Positions 42,331 to 51,695 of a DNA stretch of 64,000 bases are shown here, in pieces. Location of the stretch: positions 248,001 to 312,000 of the forward strand of contig NZ_JAABOK010000006.1 of NCBI RefSeq assembly GCF_009928525.1. The letters run 5' to 3'. The notes under the pieces are model-generated. The model had not been told where the DNA came from. It saw nothing but the letters and a program-made list of their open reading frames with translations, and did not search any database. A program made the position numbers and the translations under genes. Each line of letters begins with the position of its first letter. The stretch's first letter is position 1. The DNA is from Chitinophaga solisilvae (GTDB lineage Bacteria; Bacteroidota; Bacteroidia; Chitinophagales; Chitinophagaceae).

Positions 42331-43419
42331 ATGGAGCATTTTAACGAAGAAACGTGGGAACTGATACAGGATGATACTTTCATCGGGTGGGTATTGTTTC
42401 CGGATGCGGAAAGCAATAGTTACTGGGAACGGTGGAAGGCAGCTAATCCCGGAAGAGTGGAAGTGCTGCAACATGCGCGGGCAGCTGTGCTGGCTATGCG
42501 GGATTTGCCGCAGCCTGCAGTACCGCAGTCTTTACTGCAGGAAGTGTATGCCAACGTGGAAGAAAGAATTGCTACCGGCCGCGAAGACACTGAAATAAGT
42601 GTAGAAATGACACCCATCGGAAGAAGTGTGCCGTTCCGCTGGATAGCGGTAGCAGCGGCTGTTATGGCCGGTATGCTGGTAGTGTCATTGCTGGTGCGCA
42701 GGAATACTCAGCTGCCTGCCATGGCGCAGCTGGAAAGCAGAATGGAAAACGATAAAATGGTGCGTACCAACAAAACCGGGGAGCGGCAGGTGGCTTATCT
42801 GACAGACGGTTCTACCGTGGTATTACAATCCGGTGCTACTATTCAGCATCAGTCGTTTTTTGTACAGCCGCAGCGGGAAGTATACCTGCAGGGAGGGGCC
42901 TTTTTTAATATTGCCGGCGATGCACAGCGGCCGTTTGTGGTGTATACGCCCAAAGTGGCTATCCGGGTGCTGGGAACCAGCTTCTATGTAAAACAGGAAA
43001 CGGACGGGCATATCACCGTTACTGTAAAAACAGGTAAGGTAGCGGTTTGCAGCAGAACGAAACAGGAAGAAAGTCATATTGTAACACCGGACCATCAGCT
43101 GCGTTTTGATCCGGGTACCCAGCATTTTACCGATGCCGCCATCAGTGCGGATGAAACAACAATTCCGGAAATACCGGTTATGCACGCGAAAGATTTTATT
43201 TATGAAGAAGAACCAGTGAACAATATTTTCAAAGCCCTGGAAAATGCCTATGGAATTAAAATCAATGTCAACGAAGCGGTCTTCAGCAAATGTAACATCA
43301 CCACCAATGTGTCCGGTGAAACATTTGAGAACAAGCTGAAGATCATTTGTGCGGCTATCAACGCAACGTACCGGATTACGGGCGAAGCAGTATTCATACA
43401 GGGAAAGCCCTGTAATTAG
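42331..43419 (+). CDS. FecR-family anti-sigma factor of SusCD locus 1
   Basis: 362 residues from the ATG at 42331. The frame is open 42 codons further upstream, but that part crosses the palindrome remnant and has no FecR features. N-terminal cytosolic domain (MEHFNEETWELIQDDTFIGW), a transmembrane helix near 103-122 (FRWIAVAAAVMAGMLVVSLL), the periplasmic FecR domain (VAYLTDGSTVVLQSGATIQ, VYLQGGAFFNIAGDAQRPF) and the C-terminal secretin-like domain (NNIFKALENAYGIKINVNEA). It holds the sigma at 41464 inactive until signalled by the STN domain of the SusC protein. Confidence 0.92.
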   Translation: MEHFNEETWELIQDDTFIGWVLFPDAESNSYWERWKAANPGRVEVLQHARAAVLAMRDLPQPAVPQSLLQEVYANVEERIATGREDTEISVEMTPIGRSVPFRWIAVAAAVMAGMLVVSLLVRRNTQLPAMAQLESRMENDKMVRTNKTGERQVAYLTDGSTVVLQSGATIQHQSFFVQPQREVYLQGGAFFNIAGDAQRPFVVYTPKVAIRVLGTSFYVKQETDGHITVTVKTGKVAVCSRTKQEESHIVTPDHQLRFDPGTQHFTDAAISADETTIPEIPVMHAKDFIYEEEPVNNIFKALENAYGIKINVNEAVFSKCNITTNVSGETFENKLKIICAAINATYRITGEAVFIQGKPCN

Positions 43420-43502
43420 TTAAAATTTATCAACCAACACGTTACTTGTAATCCTGCTAAAACTGATCTCATGTGTACCTAGTTTTATCCACCAATTAAA
43501 AA

Positions 43503-43539
43503 GTGGCGATGCGTCAACATCGCCACCTGTAATTTTTTT
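43503..43539 (+). terminator. Hairpin plus T run between FecR and SusC of locus 1
   Basis: GTGGCGATG (43503-43511) pairs perfectly with CATCGCCAC (43518-43526). Six bases later is a run of seven T. It may end the sigma-FecR transcript or act as a conditional leader structure for susC. A similarly placed hairpin precedes the SusC gene of locus 2. Confidence 0.6.
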
Positions 43540-43619
43540 CCTGCACCAGTCTGGTCCACTTCTGCAGGAAGCGCTTTGCTGTACTCATTATTTACTATCA
43601 CAACAAAACAATTGAAGTT

Positions 43620-46600
43620 ATGCACAAATTTGCAAACTCCAACCGGACAGTCATTTTTTTTATGAGGGTTGCGTTGCTACAAACAGGTTTGTTGTTCTGT
43701 CTGCTGACCTGCACTTTCGCTGAAACGCTGAGAGGGCAGGAGGTGTTGAACAAAAAGTTATCACTGGATATGCCGCCCAGTGATCTGAAGCATATTCTAA
43801 AGGCGATCACCGAGAAAACCACGGTGAATTTTACCTACAGTAACAACACCCTGCCTGCCCGGCAGCGTGTGGCTGTATCTGCGCGTAATGAGCAGCTGGG
43901 AAGTTTGCTGCAACGCCTGCTTTCTCCCCTGCACATCACTTACGAAGTAATTAACGAGCAGGTAATTCTCCGCCGGGAAAAAGCTGCGGAAGGCAGTATG
44001 ATTATTGACGCCGGCAATGTACTTTTCCAGAAGATCAGCGGCACCGTACGTGCTACCGACGGCTCTCCGCTGCCGGGCGTAGGGGTAATGATCCTGGGCA
44101 CCAGTAAGGGCACGGCTACCGATGTAAACGGCCACTTTGAGCTGGAAGCCAAAGAAGGCGACGTACTGGTATTTTCTTCTATCGGGTTCACACAAAAACG
44201 TATTACCGTTGGCGCTGCCGCGGTGATAGATGTGGTGCTCGCCAGCACGGCCACCTCCCTGGATGCTGTGGCTGTTACTGCGTTAGGTATCAAAAGAAGC
44301 AAACGCACGCTGGGCTATTCACAGGAAGAAGTGAAAGGCGCAGAAGTGGCGCGCTCCAACGCTCCCAACATCATCAACGCCCTTGGCGGAAAGATGGCGG
44401 GCGTAAATGTCACCAATCCCAACGGCGTGGATGGCGGAAGTACCCGTATTGTGATCGGCGGAAATAACGCCATACAGGGCGATAACCAGCCGCTGATTAT
44501 TGTGGATGGGATGCCTATGGCCAACGATATGCCTACCCAATACAATGTGCGCACCGCTCCCACAGGCAGCGCCATATTTGCCGGAGACAAGGCCGATGCT
44601 ACCAGCACCAGCTCTCCCAAAGATTATGGCAGCCCTATCAATATGATCAACCCGGAAGATATTGAATCTATCAGCGTGCTGAAAGGGCCTACGGCTGCAG
44701 CGTTGTACGGCGGTAAAGGCGCTAATGGCGTTATCCTCATCACTACCCGCAAAGGCGCCAAACGTACCGGCCTGGGTATAGACTATACCTACGGCTACAA
44801 GAATATTCAGCCCTACCGTTTCCTGAAGCTGCAGAACGAATTCGGCGCAGGGGGGATGGTATCGCTGAATGAACCACAGTACCGCCTGGTGAACGGCAAG
44901 CCTGCCCTGACCTCCGGCTGGGATGGCATGTATGTGGATCCCAAAACAGGCTCCGGTCCTTATGGCATAAATACCTACAGTCAGGCAGGATGGTCCGGCG
45001 CAGGCCTGTCATGGGGCCCGCGCATGACCGGGCAGATGATTACCTGGTGGGATGGCACGCAGCAGGCGGATGTACCGCAGCCGGATAATATCAGGCAGCT
45101 GTACAGAAACGGATTACAGTCTACACATAATGTGGCGCTTTCGGGCGGTAATGAATGGGGCTCTATACGCGCCTCCTTTTCCCGGCTGAGCAACGCAGCA
45201 GTATTGCCCAACAGTGATTACAGCCGTAACACCTTCAACCTCGGCGCTAATGTTAAAGTGACCCAGAAGGTGAATATGCAGATCACTTCTTCCTATATCG
45301 TCAACAATTATCATAATCCGCCACAGCTTGGGAACAATGATGCCAGCTCCTGGCAGAAACGCCTGCTATATAATGCAGGACGTAATTACAAGGGAGAAGA
45401 TATTGCCATGTATAAAAATCCGGATGGCACACAGAACACGCTGTCAGGCTTCCCCTGGGCGGGTAACGGCGGTTACATGATCTGGAACCTGCTGGAAAAC
45501 AGCACAGATCAGAACCGGCGTAAACTCATCGCCGGCGTGCAGCTGAACTATGAAGCTACTCCATTTCTGGACTTCATCTTCCGGGGCGGTATCGATAATA
45601 ACACCAACGAACTGGAAACGAGAAATCCGCCTACGGATGCACTCGGAATCAAAGGATACTATGGCCATGGCACTGAGCGCGATAACGCCTCCAATATGGA
45701 TTTCATCGGTACCCTGCACAAGGAGAAAATGGTGAATGGCGCCCTGAATGCAAAGTTTTCTGTCGGCGGTACTATCTATCGCCGCGATATGTACGGACAG
45801 TTTAACTACAACGATAACTGGTCTATTCCCTACATCTATTCCGTTAACGACGGTACTTACCTGGGCACACCGCATCCGCCGGTAGAAAGCCAGCTGCGTA
45901 AACGCATGAATTCTGTCTACAGTTTCCTGAACCTATCCTATAAAGATTTTCTGTATCTGGATATCACCGGACGCAATGACTGGTCTTCCGCCCTGCCAAA
46001 GGGACAATGGTCTTACTTCTTCCCGTCTTTTGCCGGCAGCTTCGTGTTCTCCGATCTGTTACAGACAGATCCCGCAGTCCTGAGCTTCGGTAAGTTAAGG
46101 GTAGCATGGGCGCAGGCCGCCGTAGATCCGGCGCCGTACCAGGTAAACTATAACTTCACGGCTTCTACCTTTGCCGGACAGGCAGCAGTGAAGCTGCCCA
46201 CTTCTCTCCCTGCCTTCGGCTTCCGGCCGGCCATCAATACCACCATCGATTTCGGCTTGGTACTGGGCTTTCTCAACAACCGCCTCAACCTGGATATGCG
46301 TTACTACAGAGGTAAATCCAGGAACCAGATACTGCGCTCACCATTACCGCTCAGCAGCGGAGTAGATAACATTGTTGTGAATACGGGCGTGTTGGAAAAT
46401 TCCGGCGTGGAGCTGATTCTGAATGCTAAAATCATCGATCAGAAAAATTTCAAATGGGAAACAGGTCTTAACCTCGCTCACAGCAATAACAGGCTGCTGT
46501 CGCTCTCTGACGGTACCGACCGGGTAGACATGGGCAGTACCTGGAACGACGGCGGCGCACATGGTCCCGTTGTATCTGCCAGGGTGGGCGACCAGTTCGG

Positions 46601-47351
46601 CACCATCTACGGATATGACTACATGTATGATAAAGCAACAGGTCTGCCGCTGATGATTAAAGACCCGTTCGGCAAACCGGAAATGAATGGTACCATCTAC
46701 CAGGCTACCCCCGGACTGGTACCTATCGGTAACGCCACACCGCGGTTAACCGGCGGTATCACCAATACCTTCACCTTTAAAAACGGTATATCGGTAGGAA
46801 CCCTCATTGATTGCAAGATAGGAGGAGACATCTGGTCCGGCACCTATTCCACCATTATGCAGTTGGGACAGGCGCCTGAAACGCTGAAGGAAAGAAATGG
46901 CGGCGGACTGCCCTATACTACTCCTGACGGCACCAAAACCAACTGGGGCGTGGTTTTGCCGGGTGTGTTCCCAGATGGAAAAGTGAATGATAACGTAGTA
47001 CATTACTACTATAAATACATGACTTACGGCGTATGGAGCAGCACCGACCTGGGCAAAGGCGTGAAGGGCAGCGACTGGATAGACAAGAACGGTGTATTTG
47101 AAAATACCTGGGTGAAAATGCGGGAGATCTCCGTTAACTACCAGGTGCCTGCCAGCTTCGTGAAAAGAACAAAGATCTTCCAGTCAGCCTCCCTCTCACT
47201 GGTAGGCAGGGATCTGTTTTACCTGTATACCACTCTGCCCGACAACATCAATCCCGAAGGCGTGAATGGCGCAGGTAATGCACAGGGCCTGGAATTTATG
47301 TCCCTGCCCAGTTTCCGCTCACTTGGCTTCCAGGTAAGGGTATCATTCTAG
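43620..47351 (+). CDS. SusC/RagA-family TonB-dependent receptor with STN domain (locus 1)
   Basis: 1243 residues. Signal region about 1-35, an STN domain about 44-112 (LSLDMPPSDLKHILKAITEK), then a CarboxypepD_reg-like domain (ISGTVRATDGSPLPGVGVMI). The TonB-plug has the SusC signatures PLIIVDGMPM and SISVLKGPTAAALYGGKGANGVILITT. A 22-strand barrel ends in FRSLGFQVRVSF. It imports a nutrient, usually an oligosaccharide or peptide, through the outer membrane with the SusD lipoprotein as lid. The STN domain makes it a transducer that can signal to the FecR upstream. Substrate unknown; no glycoside hydrolase lies in the locus. Confidence 0.95.
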   Translation: MHKFANSNRTVIFFMRVALLQTGLLFCLLTCTFAETLRGQEVLNKKLSLDMPPSDLKHILKAITEKTTVNFTYSNNTLPARQRVAVSARNEQLGSLLQRLLSPLHITYEVINEQVILRREKAAEGSMIIDAGNVLFQKISGTVRATDGSPLPGVGVMILGTSKGTATDVNGHFELEAKEGDVLVFSSIGFTQKRITVGAAAVIDVVLASTATSLDAVAVTALGIKRSKRTLGYSQEEVKGAEVARSNAPNIINALGGKMAGVNVTNPNGVDGGSTRIVIGGNNAIQGDNQPLIIVDGMPMANDMPTQYNVRTAPTGSAIFAGDKADATSTSSPKDYGSPINMINPEDIESISVLKGPTAAALYGGKGANGVILITTRKGAKRTGLGIDYTYGYKNIQPYRFLKLQNEFGAGGMVSLNEPQYRLVNGKPALTSGWDGMYVDPKTGSGPYGINTYSQAGWSGAGLSWGPRMTGQMITWWDGTQQADVPQPDNIRQLYRNGLQSTHNVALSGGNEWGSIRASFSRLSNAAVLPNSDYSRNTFNLGANVKVTQKVNMQITSSYIVNNYHNPPQLGNNDASSWQKRLLYNAGRNYKGEDIAMYKNPDGTQNTLSGFPWAGNGGYMIWNLLENSTDQNRRKLIAGVQLNYEATPFLDFIFRGGIDNNTNELETRNPPTDALGIKGYYGHGTERDNASNMDFIGTLHKEKMVNGALNAKFSVGGTIYRRDMYGQFNYNDNWSIPYIYSVNDGTYLGTPHPPVESQLRKRMNSVYSFLNLSYKDFLYLDITGRNDWSSALPKGQWSYFFPSFAGSFVFSDLLQTDPAVLSFGKLRVAWAQAAVDPAPYQVNYNFTASTFAGQAAVKLPTSLPAFGFRPAINTTIDFGLVLGFLNNRLNLDMRYYRGKSRNQILRSPLPLSSGVDNIVVNTGVLENSGVELILNAKIIDQKNFKWETGLNLAHSNNRLLSLSDGTDRVDMGSTWNDGGAHGPVVSARVGDQFGTIYGYDYMYDKATGLPLMIKDPFGKPEMNGTIYQATPGLVPIGNATPRLTGGITNTFTFKNGISVGTLIDCKIGGDIWSGTYSTIMQLGQAPETLKERNGGGLPYTTPDGTKTNWGVVLPGVFPDGKVNDNVVHYYYKYMTYGVWSSTDLGKGVKGSDWIDKNGVFENTWVKMREISVNYQVPASFVKRTKIFQSASLSLVGRDLFYLYTTLPDNINPEGVNGAGNAQGLEFMSLPSFRSLGFQVRVSF

Positions 47352-47372
47352 TCACCATTAAATTCAGTACAC

Positions 47373-48974
47373 ATGTGTTATGCTAAGAAAATACTGCTTT
47401 ATATATCCGGTATGTCGCTGATGTGGAGCGCCTGTACCAAAGATTTTGAACAGATCAATACCACACCGGGACTGCCGGTCACTACCGGTATAGGACCGCT
47501 GGTGAATGGTGTTATCAGCACCCTGTTCCTGAAAGGTCAGGAGCAGGCAGCCATTCACAATGAATACTATTATCCGGTAACACAGCTGGGGGCCATCAGC
47601 GGTAACTCCGGCTACCTGGTGCAAAACGGTGCGCTGGACATCTGGACGGATTACTACGCCACCCTGCAGAACCTGAACCTTATACAGAGCAAGATAGATG
47701 CATATACCGGCGATAAGGTCCGTATGGATAACATCCAGGCCATCACCTATATCCTGCGGGCCTATAAAACGTTCAGGATTACCGATCAGTTCGGGGATAT
47801 GCCGTACTTTAAGGCGGGCATGGCCTTCACCAATGCCACCGATCAGTTCAGACCGGCCTATGACTCACAGCAACGTATATACGAAGATCTGCTGTCACAG
47901 CTGAAATGGGCATCCCAGCATCTGTCCGCAGCGGCGACTACGCCATCGGGCAATGCCTATGAGTCATTGGGATCTTCCGAAACATTATTTAATAATAACA
48001 TTGGCAAATGGCAGAAATTCTGTAACTCCCTGATATTACGCTATGCCATGCAGATGGTAGAGAAGGCGCCCGAAAAGGCTGCACCACTGATCCAGTATGC
48101 ACTCAGCGGTATACCTTTAATAGGAGAGAAAGAAGATGCAGGCATGTGGCCTCAGCTGCTCAACAACTACATTCTTACCGACAGCCGCTTCTGGGCGTTC
48201 AGCTCCCACAAGTTTGTGCGTATGAGCACCACCTGCTGGAACATGCTTGCTGATGGGCTTACCACCGATAAAATTTTCGATCCAAGAGCATATCTGTTTT
48301 TCGAAACCAACCAGGCAGGCGCCTGGGCGCCGTTACAGCCGGGCAGTACACTGACAGACAACCGGAATCCCTACCAGGATAAAAGGGATAACACCCCGGA
48401 AGATAAAGACAATGCCATCTATTCTGCCTTTAACTACTACCTGGTGCGGGACCTTTACTATCAGCCGGAACTGTTTATGACAGCGGCAGAAGTGCAGTTC
48501 CTCACCGCAGAAGCGTATCATCGCGGTCTGGGTGTACCGAAGGATGCCGCCCGCGCTGCTACCGCCTACAAGGCAGGCGTCACATCTTCCGTGAAGTTCT
48601 GGTACTACATCGCCCGCAACACCAATGTGGTCAACGATAACTGGGCTGCCATAGCTCCGCCGGATCCTACTCCCGCACAGATGGACGTGCTGATGAACAA
48701 TCCTAAAGTTGCCTTCACCGGTACCGATGAGGAGAAGCTCAATAAAATCTATGCACAGGAGTGGTTATCTTTCTTCCGCGAACCCTGGCTGGCCTTCAAT
48801 CTGTGGAGAAGAACGCAGCGCACTCCGCGGGACGGCAATCCCGCCACCTACGCCAGCTTCTACCGGCTACAATATCCTGAACGCGAATCAATTGATAATA
48901 CGCTTAATTATAAGGCGCAGGAACAGGCTATGGGAGGGAATTCTACGGGAGTGAAGGTGTGGTGGATGAAGTAG
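47373..48974 (+). CDS. SusD/RagB-like outer-membrane lipoprotein (SusD_2 type), locus 1
   Basis: 533 residues; lipoprotein signal with lipidated Cys21 (MSLMWSAC) followed by TKDFEQINTTPG, the typical start of the SusD-like_2 branch. Tetratricopeptide-like helices occur throughout, with conserved stretches AITYILRAYKTFRITDQFGDMPYF, KWQKFCNSLILRYAMQM, ELFMTAAEVQFLTAEAYHRG and IYAQEWLSFFREPWLAFNLWRRT. It caps the SusC barrel and binds substrate at the cell surface. It starts 21 bp after the SusC stop. Palindrome P7 follows. Confidence 0.94.
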   Translation: MCYAKKILLYISGMSLMWSACTKDFEQINTTPGLPVTTGIGPLVNGVISTLFLKGQEQAAIHNEYYYPVTQLGAISGNSGYLVQNGALDIWTDYYATLQNLNLIQSKIDAYTGDKVRMDNIQAITYILRAYKTFRITDQFGDMPYFKAGMAFTNATDQFRPAYDSQQRIYEDLLSQLKWASQHLSAAATTPSGNAYESLGSSETLFNNNIGKWQKFCNSLILRYAMQMVEKAPEKAAPLIQYALSGIPLIGEKEDAGMWPQLLNNYILTDSRFWAFSSHKFVRMSTTCWNMLADGLTTDKIFDPRAYLFFETNQAGAWAPLQPGSTLTDNRNPYQDKRDNTPEDKDNAIYSAFNYYLVRDLYYQPELFMTAAEVQFLTAEAYHRGLGVPKDAARAATAYKAGVTSSVKFWYYIARNTNVVNDNWAAIAPPDPTPAQMDVLMNNPKVAFTGTDEEKLNKIYAQEWLSFFREPWLAFNLWRRTQRTPRDGNPATYASFYRLQYPERESIDNTLNYKAQEQAMGGNSTGVKVWWMK

Positions 48975-48983
48975 GAGGAAGTC

Positions 48984-49130
48984 TAATTGCGAATTACGAA
49001 TTGCGAATTACGAATGTAGAAGCGAAGATTAAAACGAAGATTTAAGAGGATGCCTAGTAGTTATCTCCTTAAATCTTCGTTTTAATCTTCGCTTCTACAT
49101 TCGTAATTCGCAATTCGTAATTCGCAATTA
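48984..49130. repeat. Long palindrome P7 (AATTACG-heptamer arms)
   Basis: Arms 48984-49046 and 49068-49130 match at all 63 positions around a 21-nt loop. Outer heptamers alternate AATTGCG and AATTACG; the inner arm is GTAGAAGCGAAGATTAAAAC and onward. It lies between convergent genes, nine bases after the SusD stop and directly against the stop of the TPR gene. Confidence 0.93.
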
Positions 49131-50339
49131 CTATTTCAGCACCGATATCCATTGTTTCGCAAACTCATTCCCTGGTTCCAGCTCCAGTACGCGCTCAAAT
49201 GAGGCGATGGCAGCCGGAATATTTTCCATGTGGTAAAAGAGGATGGCGCGGTTCAGGTGAATGAAGGTGTTGTCGGGGGCCAGGGTCAGGGCTGCGTCGT
49301 AGGAGGCGAGTGCAGCGGGATAGTTTTCCTGCAGCAGGTGAAGGGAGCCTTTGTTGACCAGGATGCCCGGATCGTTGGGCGCCAGCTCAACTGCTTTGGC
49401 GGCATATTCCAGGCCTTGTGCCAGTTTGTTGCCAACGGCTTCCTGTATAGCATCATCATGACCGTTATCTTCCATGGAGGCGATGGCCTGATTAATTTCT
49501 TCCAGGTAGCGGCGTACCTGTGCATCGTACCAGGTGGCGGTTTTTTCTACCTCCTGCGTGAAGGGGATGGAGTCGAGGTCTATCTCTTCTGCTGGTTCGT
49601 CGGCGGTAGTTTTCATTTTATCTTTTGCCGGTTCATACCACCAGGCGCAGAATTTTCCCAGTTCGCCGCCAACGGGCAGTTCATCGGCCGGCGGTAAGCC
49701 TTCCCCGCTGATGGCATCTTTGCTAACGACCAGCTCCAATATAGATTCCAGTGCTTTGTAGTTGATGGTAGTACCTTCCTGCTCTGCCTGCATCACCATG
49801 TAAGGCAGCAGCTGGTACCAGCTGTTGAGGAGGTCTTTATTTTCCTGTTCTGCAGCGGTTTCCGCCACTTCATATGCCAGGGTAAATACGTCCGTGACTT
49901 CCGGCGCCACGGCGTCGTTACCTGTCAGCGTACCTTTGGCTACCAGCGCTTCCCACAGGGGGGAGCCGGCATCACAATAAAGGATATACGATGCTGACGG
50001 ATGGTCATAGTTCGCGTAACCCGCTACCGGGTTGGTTGCTGCATCCCATTCCTTTTCCGGATCGGTATAGATGAAGCTGAACTTGCCTCCTGCTGCCAGC
50101 GCATCAAAATATGCCGCATGCTGCGCATATGCGGGATGCGCCGTTACCGGGAAGGTATAAACAAAACGGTGCTGAATAAGTATATCCATCACCCGGAAAT
50201 GTGTAAAGCCTGTATCAAACTGCTGCTGTAACTGGTAGAGGTTATAGAAAAGACTGCGCCTGTCCAGCTCCTCGTCTTTGCTTTCATGCAAACTATAAAC
50301 GGATAATTCCACCAGTGATTCAATTTCATGCATAGACAT
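49131..50339 (-). CDS. TPR-containing protein of unknown function
   Basis: 402 residues, no signal peptide, acidic. The N-terminal 270 residues do not match a family I know (ESLVELSVYSLHESKDEELD, NLYQLQQQFDTGFTHFRVMD). The C-terminal part holds three tetratricopeptide repeats (about 295-400): LAQGLEYAAKAVELAPNDPG, YPAALASYDAALTLAPDNTF, IPAAIASFERVLELEPGNEF. TPRs mediate protein contacts. Its promoter-like box (50352-50362) lies next to palindrome P8, and its stop codon abuts P7, so the gene is framed by two palindromes. Confidence 0.8.
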   Translation of the reverse strand: MSMHEIESLVELSVYSLHESKDEELDRRSLFYNLYQLQQQFDTGFTHFRVMDILIQHRFVYTFPVTAHPAYAQHAAYFDALAAGGKFSFIYTDPEKEWDAATNPVAGYANYDHPSASYILYCDAGSPLWEALVAKGTLTGNDAVAPEVTDVFTLAYEVAETAAEQENKDLLNSWYQLLPYMVMQAEQEGTTINYKALESILELVVSKDAISGEGLPPADELPVGGELGKFCAWWYEPAKDKMKTTADEPAEEIDLDSIPFTQEVEKTATWYDAQVRRYLEEINQAIASMEDNGHDDAIQEAVGNKLAQGLEYAAKAVELAPNDPGILVNKGSLHLLQENYPAALASYDAALTLAPDNTFIHLNRAILFYHMENIPAAIASFERVLELEPGNEFAKQWISVLK

Positions 50340-50351
50340 GGTGTCTTTTTG

Positions 50352-50362
50352 GTGCGAATGTA
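50352..50362 (-). promoter_or_regulatory. -7-like box TACATTCGCAC before the TPR gene
   Basis: Minus-strand TACATTCGCAC differs by one base from TAnnTTTG and matches the boxes at 56501 and 56715 (TAnTTTCGCAC). It lies 12 bp before the start codon. The upstream promoter half would fall inside the arm of palindrome P8. Confidence 0.45.
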
Positions 50363-50366
50363 AGAT

Positions 50367-50512
50367 TAATTACGAATTACGAATTGCGAATTACGAATGC
50401 AGAAGCGAAGAGCTAAACGTAGATGAAAGCGGATATTCTAAGGTATTATCTTTCATCTACGTTTAGCTCTTCGCTTCTGCATTCGTAATTCGCAATTCGC
50501 AATTCGTAATTA
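50367..50512. repeat. Long palindrome P8 (AATTACG-heptamer arms)
   Basis: Arms 50367-50429 and 50450-50512 match at 62 of 63 positions around a 20-nt loop. The inner arm GCAGAAGCGAAGAGCTAAACG differs from that of P6 and P7 but each arm pairs with its own partner. The right arm includes the stop codon of the gene at 50510; the left arm abuts the TPR gene promoter. Confidence 0.93.
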
Positions 50513-51487
50513 TTTCAACAGCGTGTTTTTCACATACTCAAAACTCTTCTTTGTGCTTTCAAACGGGTCGCCGTTAATTTTGTCCTGTTCAACAAAGAGA
50601 TGTTTCACGCCTGCCTGTCTGGCTTTGGCGAAGATGTCCCTGAAGTGGATGCTGCCTGTGCCTACTTCGGCGAAGGTTACACCGGAGAGGAGTTCCATGG
50701 AAGATTTGTTTTCGTTGCCGGCGGCGGTGAGGCTGGCAGTATTGTTTTTATCCATGTCTTTCACGTGCCAGGCAACGAAGCGGCCGGGTGCTTTCTGAAA
50801 GAGGCTGAGTGGGTTTACACCGGATTTGACGGCCCAGAAAAGGTCCAGTTCAAAGGATACCAGTTTGGGATCTGTGTGTTGCAGGAGTACGTCATATCCG
50901 GTCTGGTGGCTGTCAGCCAGTTTTTTGAATTCCCAGTAGTGGTTATGGTAGCCGATGTGTAGCTGGGATTTTTTGCATTGTTCACCGGCTTTGTTGAGCT
51001 GGTCGGCCATATATTTATAGTCATCTGTGGAGAGATGTTTATCCCACAGGGACAGGGGTAATACAGGTACAATGAAGTACTGCTGCCCCAGGGCGGCGGC
51101 GAGGTCTATCTGTGGCTGAAGAGCGTCAGCATTGCCATTGCCGCGGGTGAGGTAGTCGTTGAGCTGATAGTGGCCGCTGGGTGTGCTCAGTTGATGTTGC
51201 TGCAGCAGCGCTTTGAGGGCGTTGGGCTTCATACCCCAGAATTCGCCGCTGTCCTGCGGACCTTTATAGCCGTAGAAAGTTTCCACTTCCTGGTAGCCTG
51301 TCTGCGCCACCCTGGCGATAGTGCCGCGGGCGTCTTTATCCAGTTCATCACGGAGTGTGTACAGCTGGATACCTATTTTTTTAGGCAGTGCAGGATGAGG
51401 CGCTGCAGTCAGTATACCGCGCGGCAGCATCATGGCGGCAGCCATTACGCCTGCCTGCTGAATAAAGGAACGTCTGGAAGATTGCAT
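50510..51487 (-). CDS. Exported sugar phosphate isomerase/epimerase-like TIM-barrel protein
   Basis: 325 residues. A twin-arginine-like signal (MQSSRRSFIQQAGVMAAAMM) is followed by a xylose-isomerase-like (AP endonuclease 2) TIM barrel: KIGIQLYTLRDEL, VAQTGYQEVETFYGYKG, YFIVPVLPLSLW, HIGYHNHYWEFK (metal-ligand His and Glu), LVSFELDLFWAVKSG (ligand Glu/Asp) and FVAWHVKDMD, with a late LFVEQDKING. Exported members of this family are common in Bacteroidota and often act on sugars; the substrate is unknown. Monocistronic, ending in palindrome P8. Confidence 0.9.
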   Translation of the reverse strand: MQSSRRSFIQQAGVMAAAMMLPRGILTAAPHPALPKKIGIQLYTLRDELDKDARGTIARVAQTGYQEVETFYGYKGPQDSGEFWGMKPNALKALLQQHQLSTPSGHYQLNDYLTRGNGNADALQPQIDLAAALGQQYFIVPVLPLSLWDKHLSTDDYKYMADQLNKAGEQCKKSQLHIGYHNHYWEFKKLADSHQTGYDVLLQHTDPKLVSFELDLFWAVKSGVNPLSLFQKAPGRFVAWHVKDMDKNNTASLTAAGNENKSSMELLSGVTFAEVGTGSIHFRDIFAKARQAGVKHLFVEQDKINGDPFESTKKSFEYVKNTLLK

Positions 51488-51653
51488 GAGTCGAAAATTT
51501 TATAACGTGGATAAAAATACATCCGCTGTCAGATGAAGGTATGAAGGTAACAAAACGATTTTATCCGGTATGTTTTTTTAGTGCAAATATTACTGCGCCC
51601 TTGCTGCAGGCGGATTTGCCGGTGTAATTTTTCTGTTTAAATGATTTTTATTG

Positions 51654-51668
51654 GTTAAATTGTTTAAC
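51654..51668. promoter_or_regulatory. Perfect small palindrome before the signal peptidase gene
   Basis: GTTAAA-TTG-TTTAAC, 28 bp before the ATG at 51696. It is a possible operator or part of the promoter; the match may be chance in this AT-rich spacer. Confidence 0.25.
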
Positions 51669-51695
51669 AACATATTTATCCTAAAGCGCAACTTG

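Noticed and set aside
44077..44087. GCGTAGGGGTA, identical to the ECF promoter half-site, inside the SusC gene of locus 1
   Set aside because: It lies in coding sequence (L-P-G-V-G-V-M-I of the CarboxypepD_reg-like domain) and no CGTGTCGTTAA follows at 12 nt. The match comes from the conserved protein motif.
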